Numbered from the stretch's first letter, positions 1-10,633 are shown. The stretch: DNA of 64,000 bases from CAYQJL01 sp964573295 (GCA_964573295.1 CAZNJE010000022.1:7975-71974), one strand, 5' to 3'. Notes: a model not told the origin generated them from the letters alone. Translations and numbers: made by a program.

Positions 1-1414
1 TCGTGCAGCCCAGGGGTTCGGTGACCTCCGGACGGAAGATTCCGGCGCCACCCATCTCGAACCAGTCCTGCTTCTCCGGAAGCCAGATGAAGACCTCCAC
101 GCTGGGCTCGGTGTAGGGAAAGAAGCCGGGCCGGAACTCGAACTTCTCGAAGCCCATCTTGGTGTAGAAGGCGCCCAGGGTGCCGAGCAGATGCGCGAAG
201 CTCGCCTGTTGGTCGATGATGATGCCGTCGACCTGTTGAAAGACGGGCAGGTGCTTGTAGTCGATCGCTTCGCGCCGGAAGACCCGGCCCATGCAGAAGA
301 CCTTGCGCGGAGAGGCCGGATTGGCGGCCACCGACCGAGCGCTGGCTGCCGTGTTGTGCGTGCGCAGCACCGCCGTCATCGCCCGCTTTGGATCCCAGCG
401 GTACTGCCAACCCTGCGAGCCGGTCGCGCCCCCATCCTCGTGGGTGGCCGCCACCCGCTCGACGAGCCCCGTGTCATCCGGCAAGGGGACTTCGGAGGGC
501 CTCTTCAGATAGAAGGTGTCCTGCATCTCGCGCGCCGGGTGATCCTGCGGTTGGAACAGGGCGTCGAAGTTCCAGAAGGCCGACTCGACCCAGGGCGTAC
601 GCACTTCCTCGAAGCCCATCTCGACGAAGATGCGCCGGGTGGTGTCGAGCACCCGCTGCATCGGATGGGGCTTGCCCGGCGCGATGGCCGATACGCCCAG
701 ATCGATGTCGTAGTTCTTGTAGGTGACCTCGCGCCACTCCCCCGTGGCGATCAGTTCGGGGGTGAGTTGCGCGACCTCGCGTGCTTCCTCGATTCCTTCC
801 GCGACCGTCTCGCCGCCCGCCGGCGAGAGACGCACGTACCGCCGGCGCTTCTGCTTCACCTCGATCAGCTCCCGGCGGCCCTTGAGCAGCTCGAGGGCGG
901 CGGCGACGTCGAGTCCTTCTGCGGCCAGATCAGGGGTGCCGGCACGTTGCCCCGGCCGCCGGCTGAGCGCCTCGAGCAGGGCCTCGTCGGGCCCCGCGCC
1001 CGCCAGACCCTCACCGGCCTTCTCTCCCAGAACGAGTTCGGGACCCTTCTTGATGGCCCATCCCTTGGCGGTCAAGAGTTTGAGCGAGGCGCCCACCTGC
1101 CGGGTCTCCAGCCCCGATCGCTCGGGCAACTCCTGCATCGTGAGACCTCGCCCTGCCACGCTCAGGGCCTCGAGAACGCGCCGCTCGGGCAACTTGCCCT
1201 GCACGGCGGCCTCCCCGCCCTCCTTGAGCACGATCTCCTCGAAGGGCGACTCTTCGATCTCGACCAGACCTTGATTCGCCAGGAGCTGGGCCCCGGCCGC
1301 GACCAGCGCCTGGTCGACCTGCAACGTGCCGGCCAAGGCCGGGATCTCGACTGGCTCATCGAGGCCTTCGAGTCCCTTCAGGATCAAGAACTGCTCGCGA
1401 GAAAAAAGGCGCAT
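1..1414 (-). CDS. pheS: Phenylalanyl-tRNA synthetase alpha subunit, archaeal/eukaryotic type (3' end cut by window)
   Basis: Catalytic subunit that, with PheT, charges tRNA-Phe in the cytoplasm. The 471 codons from the ATG at 1414 are visible and the C-terminus lies beyond the left edge. It is not the roughly 340-residue bacterial form. Residues 1-190 are winged-helix-like segments (start MRLFSREQF; LPERRVLEAL near residue 75), as in archaeal and eukaryotic cytosolic PheS. The class II core follows, with GKPHPMQ, FVEMGFEEV, FWNFDALFQPQDHPAR and FRREAIDYKH. It starts 9 bp after the rsmE stop and so is probably cotranscribed with dnaJ-rsmE; pheT would be expected just outside the window. Family assignment is firm; the reason for the archaeal-type enzyme here is unknown. 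Confidence 0.93.
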   Translation of the reverse strand, partial: MRLFSREQFLILKGLEGLDEPVEIPALAGTLQVDQALVAAGAQLLANQGLVEIEESPFEEIVLKEGGEAAVQGKLPERRVLEALSVAGRGLTMQELPERSGLETRQVGASLKLLTAKGWAIKKGPELVLGEKAGEGLAGAGPDEALLEALSRRPGQRAGTPDLAAEGLDVAAALELLKGRRELIEVKQKRRRYVRLSPAGGETVAEGIEEAREVAQLTPELIATGEWREVTYKNYDIDLGVSAIAPGKPHPMQRVLDTTRRIFVEMGFEEVRTPWVESAFWNFDALFQPQDHPAREMQDTFYLKRPSEVPLPDDTGLVERVAATHEDGGATGSQGWQYRWDPKRAMTAVLRTHNTAASARSVAANPASPRKVFCMGRVFRREAIDYKHLPVFQQVDGIIIDQQASFAHLLGTLGAFYTKMGFEKFEFRPGFFPYTEPSVEVFIWLPEKQDWFEMGGAGIFRPEVTEPLGCT

Positions 1415-1423
1415 GGATCCTCC

Positions 1424-2209
1424 TCACCCCGATTGCGAATGTGTGCTCGCGCGGACCCGCGCGGCCTCACCACAGAGCAGCGCCGCGGCCGTTTCGGCCC
1501 GCAGGCGCCGGGGACCAAGGGTAACACAGGTGGCCCCCGCCTGATGCAGCCGCGTACGCTCGCCATCCGACCAGCCCCCTTCGGGACCCACGAGAAGAAG
1601 CGTCTCCGCCGGCGCGAAGCCGGCCAGCGTACGGGCCGTCAGCGTCTCACCCGCCGGATCGGCACAGATCAGCCGTGCGCCCTCGCGCGCAGCCTGCAAT
1701 TCTATCAAGTCTCCGTGAAGGGCCACCGGCGGGCACAGGGCCCGGCCGGCCTGCTTCATGGCGGCCCTCGCCACCCGGCTCCACCGATCGCACTTGCCCT
1801 CTGCGCGGGCCAGGCTCCATCCCACCGAACGCTCGGCGCCGAACAGGTCGATCCCCACAACACCCAGCTCGACCGCCTTCTCGATCGCCCATTCGAGCCG
1901 TACCGATGTCCGGATCCAGGCCAGGCCCAGTCGGCCGGCCTGCGCCCGTTCACCGCAGGCCGTCTCGAGCCGGCCCAACCGCACGTCCATGTGGCTTCCG
2001 GTGACCTGCTCCACTACGGCCCGGCACTGGCGGCCCTCGCCGTCGACCAGCACCACCTCGGCGCCCCGCGTGACGCGCAAGACCCGGGCGGCATGATGGC
2101 CTTCCTCTTCCGGCAGGCGTACGACCGCGCCGGGATCCGGCCAGGGCGAGGGCAGGTAGAACCACCGGTGTGACGCCGCGTGGGCGCCGTTGTCAGCTAC
2201 GGAAGGCAT
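1424..2209 (-). CDS. rsmE: 16S rRNA (uracil-1498-N3)-methyltransferase RsmE
   Basis: SAM-dependent SPOUT-class methyltransferase that modifies U1498 of 16S rRNA during 30S maturation. The 261-residue protein has the N-terminal RNA-binding stretch (HRWFYLPSP, then EEGHHAARVLRV) and the C-terminal knot motifs LLVGPEGGWSDGE and LGPRRLRAETAA that bind SAM. The ATG at 2209 (MPSVADNG) is chosen. It overlaps the dnaJ stop by 17 bp, which suggests translational coupling, whereas an upstream in-frame start at 2257 would run deeper into dnaJ. pheS follows after 9 bp. Length and motifs are normal for the family. Confidence 0.93.
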   Translation of the reverse strand: MPSVADNGAHAASHRWFYLPSPWPDPGAVVRLPEEEGHHAARVLRVTRGAEVVLVDGEGRQCRAVVEQVTGSHMDVRLGRLETACGERAQAGRLGLAWIRTSVRLEWAIEKAVELGVVGIDLFGAERSVGWSLARAEGKCDRWSRVARAAMKQAGRALCPPVALHGDLIELQAAREGARLICADPAGETLTARTLAGFAPAETLLLVGPEGGWSDGERTRLHQAGATCVTLGPRRLRAETAAALLCGEAARVRASTHSQSG

Positions 2210-3359
2210 CCTTGATCTTCTCGAAGAATCCCTTGCCCGGTTTCGGAGGGCGGACACCGGGCATCCCGGCCAGCTTCTCGAGCAGCTTCTTCTCCGCCGC
2301 GCTCAACTTCTGCGGTGTCCAGACGGTGACCTCCACGTAGAGGTCACCCTGCGCCCGCCCGCGGCCGACCCCGCGCCCGCGCAAGCGCAAGATCTTTCCC
2401 GACTGGATGCCGGCAGGCACCTTGATCTCGACCGGCCCCTCCAGCGTGGGGATCTGCATCTTGTCGCCCAGTGCCGCCTGCGCAATGCTGATCGGCAGCC
2501 GCAACAGCAAGTCATCGCCCTGGCGCTCGAAGAGCTCGTGAGGCGTCTCATGGATCGCGATCACGAGATCTCCAGCCGGGCTGCCGCGCCGCCCCACGTT
2601 GCCGCCCCCGCGCTTGACCAGTCGCTGCCCGTCAGCGATCCCCGGGGGCACCTGAATCTTGAGTTCTTCGCTGGTTTCGACTCGGCCTTCTCCCCCACAC
2701 GATGGGCAGGGATCCTCGACCATGCTGCCCTCACCGCCGCAACGCGTGCAGGCCACCGTGTGCACCACCTGTCCCCACAGGGCCCTTTGCACCACGCGCA
2801 CCTGGCCCGTGCCGTTGCACTGCGAGCAGGTCGCTGCCCGCGACCCCGGACGCGCGCCGTTGCCGCCGCAGGTTTCACACATCACCTTGCGCTTGAGGCG
2901 GACGGTTTTCTCGACTCCCTTGGCGATCTCCTCGAGCGAAAGTGATAGCGACAGCCCCAGATCCTCGCCGTGGCGACCCCGGCTGCTGCGCCGGCCGCCG
3001 CCTTCGAACCCGCCACCCATGAAGCTGCTGAACAGGTCCTCGAAGCCGAAGCCCCCGCCGGAATGACGCCGGGCGAACTCGCGAAAGATCTCCATCGGAT
3101 CGAAATCCGGTGCCGCGCCGCCGAACCCTCCCCCGGAAACGCCTTCGTGGCCGAAGCGGTCGTACTGCGCCTTCTTCTGCACATCACTGAGGACCTGATA
3201 GGCCTCCGACACTTCCTTGAAGCGATCTTCGGCCTCCTCGTCCCCCGGATTCTTGTCCGGGTGATACTTGACGGCCAGCCCGTGGTAGGCCTTCTTGATG
3301 ACCTCCGGGCTCGCGTCACGCTCGATGCCGAGAACCTCGTAGTAATCTCTCTTGCCCAT
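2193..3359 (-). CDS. dnaJ: Chaperone protein DnaJ
   Basis: Hsp40 co-chaperone that delivers unfolded clients to DnaK and stimulates its ATPase. The 388-residue protein begins MGKRDYYEVLG. It has a J domain (about 1-70, HPD at 33-35), a Gly/Phe-rich linker (GGFGGAAPDF, HSGGGFGFED) and a cysteine-rich zinc region (about 158-230) with four CxxCxGxG-type repeats (CETCGGNG, CSQCNGTG, CTRCGGEG, CPSCGGEG), then the C-terminal client-binding domains. All four zinc motifs are intact, so it is a type I DnaJ. The ATG at 3359 follows a purine-rich GAGAGGGGGG site. dnaK and grpE are not adjacent in this window. Confidence 0.96.
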   Translation of the reverse strand: MGKRDYYEVLGIERDASPEVIKKAYHGLAVKYHPDKNPGDEEAEDRFKEVSEAYQVLSDVQKKAQYDRFGHEGVSGGGFGGAAPDFDPMEIFREFARRHSGGGFGFEDLFSSFMGGGFEGGGRRSSRGRHGEDLGLSLSLSLEEIAKGVEKTVRLKRKVMCETCGGNGARPGSRAATCSQCNGTGQVRVVQRALWGQVVHTVACTRCGGEGSMVEDPCPSCGGEGRVETSEELKIQVPPGIADGQRLVKRGGGNVGRRGSPAGDLVIAIHETPHELFERQGDDLLLRLPISIAQAALGDKMQIPTLEGPVEIKVPAGIQSGKILRLRGRGVGRGRAQGDLYVEVTVWTPQKLSAAEKKLLEKLAGMPGVRPPKPGKGFFEKIKDAFRS

Positions 3360-3470
3360 ACCCCCCTCTCGGGCTCCTCCGTTTCTTGCCCGCATCCGCT
3401 GCCGCCAGCATTGCCGCATCCTCTGCGGCTACAACTGCCCGCGTTTGCTGCGTGCGTTTGGTTCTGGCCG

Positions 3471-4889
3471 CTATTGTCCGCGCTGCGCCACGATCGAGCG
3501 CAGCGTCAGAAGCAAGATCCGCAGATCGAATCCCAGCGACCAGTTCTCAATATAGTACAGATCATACCGCGTCCGTTCCTCGATCGGGACGTTGCCCCGC
3601 AGGCCGTTGACCTGAGCCCAGCCGGTGATGCCGCTCTTGACGCGGTGGCGGTCGAAATAGCCCGGCACCACCTCCTCGAAGCGATCCACGAAGAACGGCC
3701 GCTCCGGACGCGGCCCCACCAGGCTCATCTCTCCCCTGAGCACATTGAAGAGCTGCGGCAACTCGTCCAGGCTCCACGTGCGCAGAAACGTCCCCACGCG
3801 CGTCCGGCGCGGATCGGCGTTCTCCGCCCAAACCGGACCGGTCCCATCTTCGGCATCGACTCGCATCGAGCGGAACTTGATCATGTGAAAGACGCGCCGG
3901 TCGCGCCCAACCCGCTGTTGGTAGTAGAAGACCGGACCTCGCGATTCCAGCCTGACCGCCAGAGCGATCACGGTCAGCAAGGGCGCGAGCACGATCAGCA
4001 GCGGCACCGTAATGAACAGATCCAGCGTCCGTTTCAGCACCCCGTTCCAACCTGCCAGCGGGATCTCGCACAAGCCCGCGATGGGGATGCCGTCGATCTC
4101 CTCGAAATGCATCTCGTGCGAGATCAGCGAGAACAGGTCGGGCACGAACTCGACGTCGACCTGATGCGGATTGCATTGGCGCAGGATCTCGATGATCCCT
4201 TCCTGGCCGGTGAAGGGCAATGCCACGATCACCCGGTCGATCTCACCTTCGGCGACCAGACGGCCGACCTCATCGTAGCGCCCGAGGACCGGCAAGGGGT
4301 CATCGTCGTGCGGCTCGGTGTCCTCACCGGGGCCAGCCAGCAGGCCGACCGGCTGGTGGAGCCCCAAGCCGTCGCGAACCAGCGCACGAGCGATCCGCCG
4401 GCCCTGCGGTGTCCGTCCCACGACGACGAACTTCAGCGGGCGGTCGCGCTGGATCCAAGCGGCCAGGTGCAGCATGGCCGTGCGTCCGAGGTAGAGCAGG
4501 GGGATCGCCAGCATCCAGATGAGCGGGACCGCGATGCGCGAGTAGGTGAAGTCGCGGTAGAAGAAGGCGACCGCCGCGGTGAGCACCATGCCCAGCAACG
4601 ATGCTTGCAGCATGCGCGGCGCCTGCGCGCTGCCCCACTGCAACCGCCGGCGATAGAGGCCGAAGGCGTGGAAGACGACGATCCACACGCCGGCCGTAAC
4701 GACCGCGGCGACCGCATAGTTGGCCAGGTCCGGGATGCCCTTTGAAACGTCCCACAGCCGGCCGACCAGCAGCGAGTGAAAACGGAGCCAATAACCGATC
4801 AGAAAGGCGAGCCCGATCGCGAGCAGGTCGCTGACGTGCCAGAGAAACTGGAGCAGCGTCTCTCTCTTTCTACGTTCGACGTGTCCCAT
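3471..4889 (-). CDS. Polyprenyl-phosphate sugar-1-phosphate transferase (WcaJ/WbaP-like)
   Basis: Likely transfers a sugar-1-phosphate from a nucleotide sugar to undecaprenyl phosphate, the first membrane step of exopolysaccharide or O-antigen repeat assembly. The 472-residue protein has N-terminal transmembrane helices (about 15-130), a central Rossmann-like CoA-binding-type region (KFVVVGRTPQGRRIARAL) and the C-terminal bacterial sugar transferase domain. Hallmarks of the latter are KRTLDLFIT, YYQQRVGRD, MIKFRSMRVDAE, SLDELPQLFNVLRGEMSLVG, PRPERP and KSGITGWAQVNGLRG. A group 1 glycosyltransferase lies 16 bp upstream, so the pair probably builds one surface glycan. The sugar specificity (Glc, Gal or another) cannot be read from sequence. 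Start ATG at 4889 is preceded by AGAGGT. Confidence 0.9.
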   Translation of the reverse strand: MGHVERRKRETLLQFLWHVSDLLAIGLAFLIGYWLRFHSLLVGRLWDVSKGIPDLANYAVAAVVTAGVWIVVFHAFGLYRRRLQWGSAQAPRMLQASLLGMVLTAAVAFFYRDFTYSRIAVPLIWMLAIPLLYLGRTAMLHLAAWIQRDRPLKFVVVGRTPQGRRIARALVRDGLGLHQPVGLLAGPGEDTEPHDDDPLPVLGRYDEVGRLVAEGEIDRVIVALPFTGQEGIIEILRQCNPHQVDVEFVPDLFSLISHEMHFEEIDGIPIAGLCEIPLAGWNGVLKRTLDLFITVPLLIVLAPLLTVIALAVRLESRGPVFYYQQRVGRDRRVFHMIKFRSMRVDAEDGTGPVWAENADPRRTRVGTFLRTWSLDELPQLFNVLRGEMSLVGPRPERPFFVDRFEEVVPGYFDRHRVKSGITGWAQVNGLRGNVPIEERTRYDLYYIENWSLGFDLRILLLTLRSIVAQRGQ

Positions 4890-4905
4890 CAGCTACCTCT
4901 GGCGG

Positions 4906-5997
4906 CTATTCGAGCGCCATGGCCACTTCCTCTTCCATGCGCACGCGGAAGCCCGCGCGCGAGAAGTTCTCCGCGCGGCGGCGCGCGTCGGCCGGAGCCA
5001 GGCCCACCTGTTCGAGCTTCTCGATCGCCTCGGCCATCGCCTCGACCGTCTGCTCCTGGAAGAAGATGCCCGTGCGCCCCGGTTGAACGGTCTCGAGCAC
5101 GCCGCCGGTTCCGTACGCCACCACCGGCGTTCCGCAGGCCATGGCCTCGAGCGGCACGATACCGAAATCCTCCTCACCCGGGAAGAGCAGCGCCTGCGCG
5201 CCCTGGAGCAACCCGTGCAACTGCTCGAATTCCACCCATCCGAGGAATTCGGTGTTTGCCCCGGCTCGCCTCTCGAGTCGCCTACGTTCGACGCCGCTGC
5301 CCACGACCACCAGGCGCTTGCCGAGCTGACGAGCGGCGTCGATGGCCAGATCCACCCGTTTGTAGGGCACCAGCGCGGAGATGACCAGCAAGTAGTCGCC
5401 CCGCGGCCGCTGTGGGTCGAACCGAAACGCCTCGAGATCCACCCAGGGATGGACCACGCTGGCCTCCCGGGCGTAGTAGCGCAGGATCCGCGCGGCTACG
5501 TTGTGCGAGTTTGCAACGAAGTGATCCACCCGCAGGGAGGTCACCACGTCCCAGTTACGCAACCAGGTCGCCATTGGAGGCAGGAGCCATGAGAAGGGGA
5601 AGCCGTAGCGCTTCCCGCCGAAGTAGTGCTCGTAGAGGAGCCAGACGTAGCGCATGGGTGTGTGGCAGTAACACACGTGGACCGTGCCAGGGTGGATAAC
5701 CACCCCCTTGGCGGCCGCATGGCTGCTCGAGAGCACCAGGTCGTAGCCGCGCAAGTCGAAGCGCTCGATCGCCGCCGGGTAGAGCGGAAGGTAGTGCTGA
5801 TACTTCTTCGGGCCCCAGGGAGCCCGCTGCAAGAAGGAGGTGTGGATCGGGTGGCTCGCGATGGCGCCGCTGACCGAACCGGGACGGTGGACGAGCGTGT
5901 AGATCGGCGCCTCGGGAAACATCTCGCAGAAGACCTCGAGGCACTTCTCGCCGCCCCGCATGCCGGTCAGCCAGTCGTGGACCAGCGCTACCCTCAC
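4906..5997 (-). CDS. Glycosyltransferase family 4 (group 1)
   Basis: GT-B fold glycosyltransferase of 363 residues, probably adding a sugar to a lipid-linked glycan at the inner membrane. Evidence is the N-terminal VALVHDWLTGMRGGEKCLE motif and the C-terminal nucleotide-sugar site LFPGEEDFGIVPLEAMACG followed by TPVVAYGTGGVLETV, with the conserved E-x7-E arrangement of this group. The start is GTG at 5997, sharing a GTGA overlap with the hemW stop, so translation is coupled. The WcaJ-like sugar transferase follows 16 bp after its stop. Donor and acceptor are unknown. Confidence 0.9.
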   Translation of the reverse strand: MRVALVHDWLTGMRGGEKCLEVFCEMFPEAPIYTLVHRPGSVSGAIASHPIHTSFLQRAPWGPKKYQHYLPLYPAAIERFDLRGYDLVLSSSHAAAKGVVIHPGTVHVCYCHTPMRYVWLLYEHYFGGKRYGFPFSWLLPPMATWLRNWDVVTSLRVDHFVANSHNVAARILRYYAREASVVHPWVDLEAFRFDPQRPRGDYLLVISALVPYKRVDLAIDAARQLGKRLVVVGSGVERRRLERRAGANTEFLGWVEFEQLHGLLQGAQALLFPGEEDFGIVPLEAMACGTPVVAYGTGGVLETVQPGRTGIFFQEQTVEAMAEAIEKLEQVGLAPADARRRAENFSRAGFRVRMEEEVAMALE

Positions 5998-7193
5998 GAG
6001 ATCCCCTCCTCCAGCGCGCGGATCACCTCCACGAAAACGCTGTTCGAGACGAAGTAGGCCTCCGGCGAGAGCTTCAGGCCCTCGCGGTCGGCCTCGAGGA
6101 AACCGCTGTTCGTCAGGAAACGCACCCGTTGCTTGAACCGATCGGGCAAGGGCTGTCCCAGGGCGGCCTCGAGCGCATCCCAGGTGATGCCCTCGGCCAA
6201 GCGCAGCCCCAGGTAGATCATCTCCTTGGCTGCATCCAGCTTCGTCAGCCGCAGACGTTCCTCGACCGGCCGCCGGCCGCGCTCGAGCAGGCAGGTCAGG
6301 TACTCATCCAGATCGGCGCTGTTGCGCCAGCGGACCTCGCCGTCGAACGAGTGTGCGGCCGGACCCAGACCCTGGTACGGCTTGCGACCCCAGGTGGCCA
6401 CGTTGTGGCGAGCCCGCTTACCGGGACGGGCGAAGTTGGAAATCTCGTACTGCTCGTAGCCCGCGCCGAGCAGCAACTCCCGGGTCCGCTGGTACTGCAG
6501 CAGGAGCGTCTCCTCCAGCGGCGATTCGGCGTAGCCGCCGCGCAAGAGATCCTCGAGGACCGTGTTGACTTCCGGGGTAAGCAAGTAGCAGGAAATGTGG
6601 TCGGGCCCGAAACGGAGGGTCTCCTCCACGTTGGCGATCCAGCGCTCCAGCGACTGCCCCGGCAATCCATAGATCAGATCGATGCTGATGTTCTGACAGC
6701 CGAACTCACGCAGCTCGGTGAGGGCCAGCCGCACCCGGTCGGCCGTCGCGCGCCGCCCGAGGAACGTCAATTCGCCATCGTGGAATGATTGCACCCCCAC
6801 GCTGATCCGGGTGACACCGTGTTGGAGCGAGCTTTCGACGAACGCGCCGTCCACATCCTCGGGATTGACCTCCGTGGTGACCTCGCAGTCGGGCGTCCAC
6901 GGCGCGATCCCCGCCAGCACCGCCAGCAAGCGACCGAGTCTCTCCGCACCCAGGAGCGAAGGGGTGCCTCCCCCCACGTAGACGGTCTCGATCGAGGGCA
7001 GTGTCGCGGCCTTCTCCAGATCCTCGCGCAGCACGACGGCTTCGGCTTGCATGGCGCGTAGGAAGGGATCCTGCTCGCTCAGACGGTCGCACAGGCTGTA
7101 GAATCCGCAATAGTGGCACTTGCTGCGGCAAAACGGCACATGGGCATACAGGGACAGCCCCTCGCGCGATTCGCCTTCGCCCCCCTTGCTCAT
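5994..7193 (-). CDS. hemW: Radical SAM heme chaperone HemW (coproporphyrinogen III oxidase-like)
   Basis: Radical SAM protein of 399 residues related to oxygen-independent coproporphyrinogen oxidase and best assigned to the HemW heme-chaperone branch. The iron-sulfur motif is FCRSKCHYCGFYS (CxxxCxxC), following SLYAHVP. Further marks are VYVGGGTPSLL, TTEVNPEDVD, RISVGVQSFHDGEL, NISIDLIYGLPGQS and the C-terminal HemW region (NVATWGRKPYQGLGPAAHSF). The ATG at 7193 is preferred over the adjacent GTG at 7196 because GGGAG lies 6 nt from it. It lies between lepB and a glycosyltransferase and overlaps the latter by GTGA. HemW and HemN are hard to separate by eye, but the single-domain length favours HemW. 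Confidence 0.9.
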   Translation of the reverse strand: MSKGGEGESREGLSLYAHVPFCRSKCHYCGFYSLCDRLSEQDPFLRAMQAEAVVLREDLEKAATLPSIETVYVGGGTPSLLGAERLGRLLAVLAGIAPWTPDCEVTTEVNPEDVDGAFVESSLQHGVTRISVGVQSFHDGELTFLGRRATADRVRLALTELREFGCQNISIDLIYGLPGQSLERWIANVEETLRFGPDHISCYLLTPEVNTVLEDLLRGGYAESPLEETLLLQYQRTRELLLGAGYEQYEISNFARPGKRARHNVATWGRKPYQGLGPAAHSFDGEVRWRNSADLDEYLTCLLERGRRPVEERLRLTKLDAAKEMIYLGLRLAEGITWDALEAALGQPLPDRFKQRVRFLTNSGFLEADREGLKLSPEAYFVSNSVFVEVIRALEEGIS

Positions 7194-7206
7194 CACCTGC
7201 TCCCGT

Positions 7207-7961
7207 TCATCGAACGATGGTCAAGATCCGTTCCCATCGCGGCGTGCTCCGATCGGCGTCCCAGGAGAAGTACCGCAGGAACGCCCGGCCGAGCACACGC
7301 TCGACCGGCACCGTTCCCCAGAACCGGCTGTCACGGCTGTTGTCGCGATTGTCACCCATGACGAAGACCTCTCCCCGCGGCACCTCGACCGGTCCGAAAT
7401 TGTCGCGTACCGCCAGGCGTCCCGCGTCCGTATGCTGCACGAAAGCCTCCTCGACCGCAACGCCGTCGACGAGCAGGGCCTTGTCGCGCACCTCCACTGT
7501 CTGGCCGCCCACCGCGACGACCCGCTTGATGTAATCGATCATCGCGCCGTCCTCACCCTCCGGGCCGGAGGAGCGTTCGAAGACGATGACGTCTCCCGGT
7601 GCGATCTCGCGCAGGCCCGGCAACCGGCCGCCCACGATCGGCACCAGGGCCCCGTACTCGAACTTCGTGATGAACAGGTAGTCGCCCACCAGAAGCGTTT
7701 GCTCCATCGACGGCGAGGGGATCCGAAAGGCCTGCACCACGAATGCTCTCAAGAAACCGAAGAGCAGCAGCGCGATCAATAGACTCTCGGCAACTTCCCG
7801 CAGCGGATGGAGGCGACGGATCCCCCGGCCCGACGGTTCGATCATCGGGCCGGAGCCTTCGCCGGCGTCTCCGTGGACTTCGGCGCGCGCCCCACGTTTG
7901 CCGGGTGCGCCGGGGGCAGACTTCGGGCTCTGGTTCGGAAGCGTCTGGCCATCGGCCGGTG

Positions 7962-7965
<4 letters not shown>
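7207..7965 (-). CDS. lepB: Signal peptidase I
   Basis: Membrane serine protease that removes signal peptides from exported proteins. The 252-residue protein has a disordered N-terminus, one membrane segment (about 58-77, VAESLLIALLLFGFLRAF), the catalytic serine S86 in IPSPSMEQTL and the general-base lysine K147 in YIKRVVAVGG. Box E, GDNRDNSRDSRFWG, is present. Its ATG overlaps the lepA stop as ATGA, a common lepA-lepB arrangement, and hemW follows closely. All catalytic residues are present. Confidence 0.95.
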
Positions 7966-9791
<1,826 letters not shown>

Positions 9792-9815
9792 ATACTCCTC
9801 GGTTGCCCCTCCCGA

Positions 9816-10439
9816 CTACCAGCGCCACCCTACACCCAGGCGCATGGACAGTCCCTGTGCGTGCGTGTCGGCGCCTTCGACCGGCGCGGGGATCCCGTCC
9901 AGTGTCACGTCGAAGCTCTGCAGGTGCGCGTCGACGAAGGCATCCCCCATCGAGAGCAGGACGAAGAGGCTCGTCCACCAGATGAAGTCGCGTCGGTGGC
10001 CCTTGTGCCGGTCTTCTTTGCGCTCGTAAAAGTCGGCCTGCTCCGGGTAGTCCCGCTGCTTGTCGCGATACTCGTGCACCATGCGGTCCTCGAAGTGGAG
10101 CCGCTCGATCATCGCTCCCTCGATGCCCGCAACCAGAATCGCTTTCCACCACATGCCGTTCTTGGCCTGCCCCCAGCCCGGAATCACCAAAGAGCGCAAC
10201 GCCACCCACGTAGGCGCATCAAATGTCCCCTGGGACGAGGCGTCAGGGTGGGGCTCTGCTGCCTCTTCGCCCGCAGGGGACCGCGGCCCCGGCTGCTGGG
10301 TCTGCGCATCAGGGCCGGGGTCGGTCTGTTCCGGGCGCATGACCGGTTCTGGGTCTGCTTGATCCTCCTGGCCATGCACCGACCCGGCGCCTACGAGCAG
10401 TAGCGCCGGCAGGAACAGGATGGTGATCCACCTGGGCAA
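9816..10439 (-). CDS. DUF5683-like membrane protein with signal peptide
   Basis: Protein of 207 residues with unknown function. The TTG at 10439 is chosen: GAGG lies 8 nt upstream and it yields an immediate signal peptide (LPRWITILFLPALLLVGAGS, cleaved about SVHGQ). A Pro/Glu/Gln-rich disordered stretch follows (about 25-65). Then comes the DUF5683 hallmark SLVIPGWGQAKNGMWWKA with hydrophobic segments (AILVAGIEGAM and WWTSLFVLLSMGDAFVDAH). A longer in-frame reading to 10589 is rejected because it enters the selC gene. In DUF5683 proteins the PGWGQ turn is typical of small membrane proteins of diderm lineages. It is immediately upstream of lepA, 24 bp away. Confidence 0.72.
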   Translation of the reverse strand: MPRWITILFLPALLLVGAGSVHGQEDQADPEPVMRPEQTDPGPDAQTQQPGPRSPAGEEAAEPHPDASSQGTFDAPTWVALRSLVIPGWGQAKNGMWWKAILVAGIEGAMIERLHFEDRMVHEYRDKQRDYPEQADFYERKEDRHKGHRRDFIWWTSLFVLLSMGDAFVDAHLQSFDVTLDGIPAPVEGADTHAQGLSMRLGVGWRW

Positions 10440-10457
10440 ATCTTCGCCCTCAATCGT

Positions 10458-10503
10458 GAGGGGTGACTCGGCGCCAATCCGGGCGTCACGCGAGTCACCC
10501 CTC
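10458..10503 (-). terminator. Hairpin between selC and the DUF5683-like gene
   Basis: Perfect 13-bp inverted repeat (GAGGGGTGACTCG at 10458-10470 with its complement at 10491-10503) enclosing a 20-nt loop, lying just 3' of selC. No T-tract follows on the minus strand, so a classical intrinsic terminator is not proven; it could be a processing or attenuation structure ahead of the TTG start at 10439. Confidence 0.5.
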
Positions 10504-10510
10504 GATAAGC

Positions 10511-10607
10511 TGGCGGGAACGTGTGGGAATCGAACCCACCCTGGACGTGCACGACGCCCAACACAGGCTTTGAAGGCCCGGGAGCCCACCAGGACCCATT
10601 CGCTCCC
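10511..10607 (-). tRNA. selC: tRNA-Sec (anticodon TCA)
   Basis: A 97-nt tRNA with encoded CCA. The parts fold as a selenocysteine tRNA: acceptor GGGAGCG pairing with CGTTCCC (one G-T pair, then an A-A mismatch at the eighth position), a six-pair D stem (GGGTCC with GGGCTC) closing a four-base TGGT loop, and an anticodon stem CGGGC/GCCTG around CTTCAAA, giving anticodon TCA. A long variable arm of eight pairs (TTGGGCGT with ACGTCCAG) and the T arm GTGGG-TTCGATT-CCCAC complete it. The six-pair D stem, very long variable arm and TCA anticodon are diagnostic. It implies UGA recoding in this organism; selA, selB and selD are not in the window. Confidence 0.95.
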
Positions 10608-10633
10608 TGATTCGTAACTCGAATACGCGCAAC

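Noticed and set aside
191..2173. Long plus-strand reading frame opposite pheS/rsmE
   Set aside because: It is antisense to two recognisable genes, its protein is Arg/Pro/Gln-rich without motifs, and it is explained by high-GC third positions.
2970..4745. Long plus-strand reading frame opposite dnaJ and the sugar transferase
   Set aside because: It spans two real minus-strand genes and has no recognisable domain or ribosome site.
10440..10589. N-terminal extension of the DUF5683-like protein
   Set aside because: It would translate the 3' part of selC and its trailing hairpin; the TTG at 10439 gives a signal peptide and has a ribosome site.
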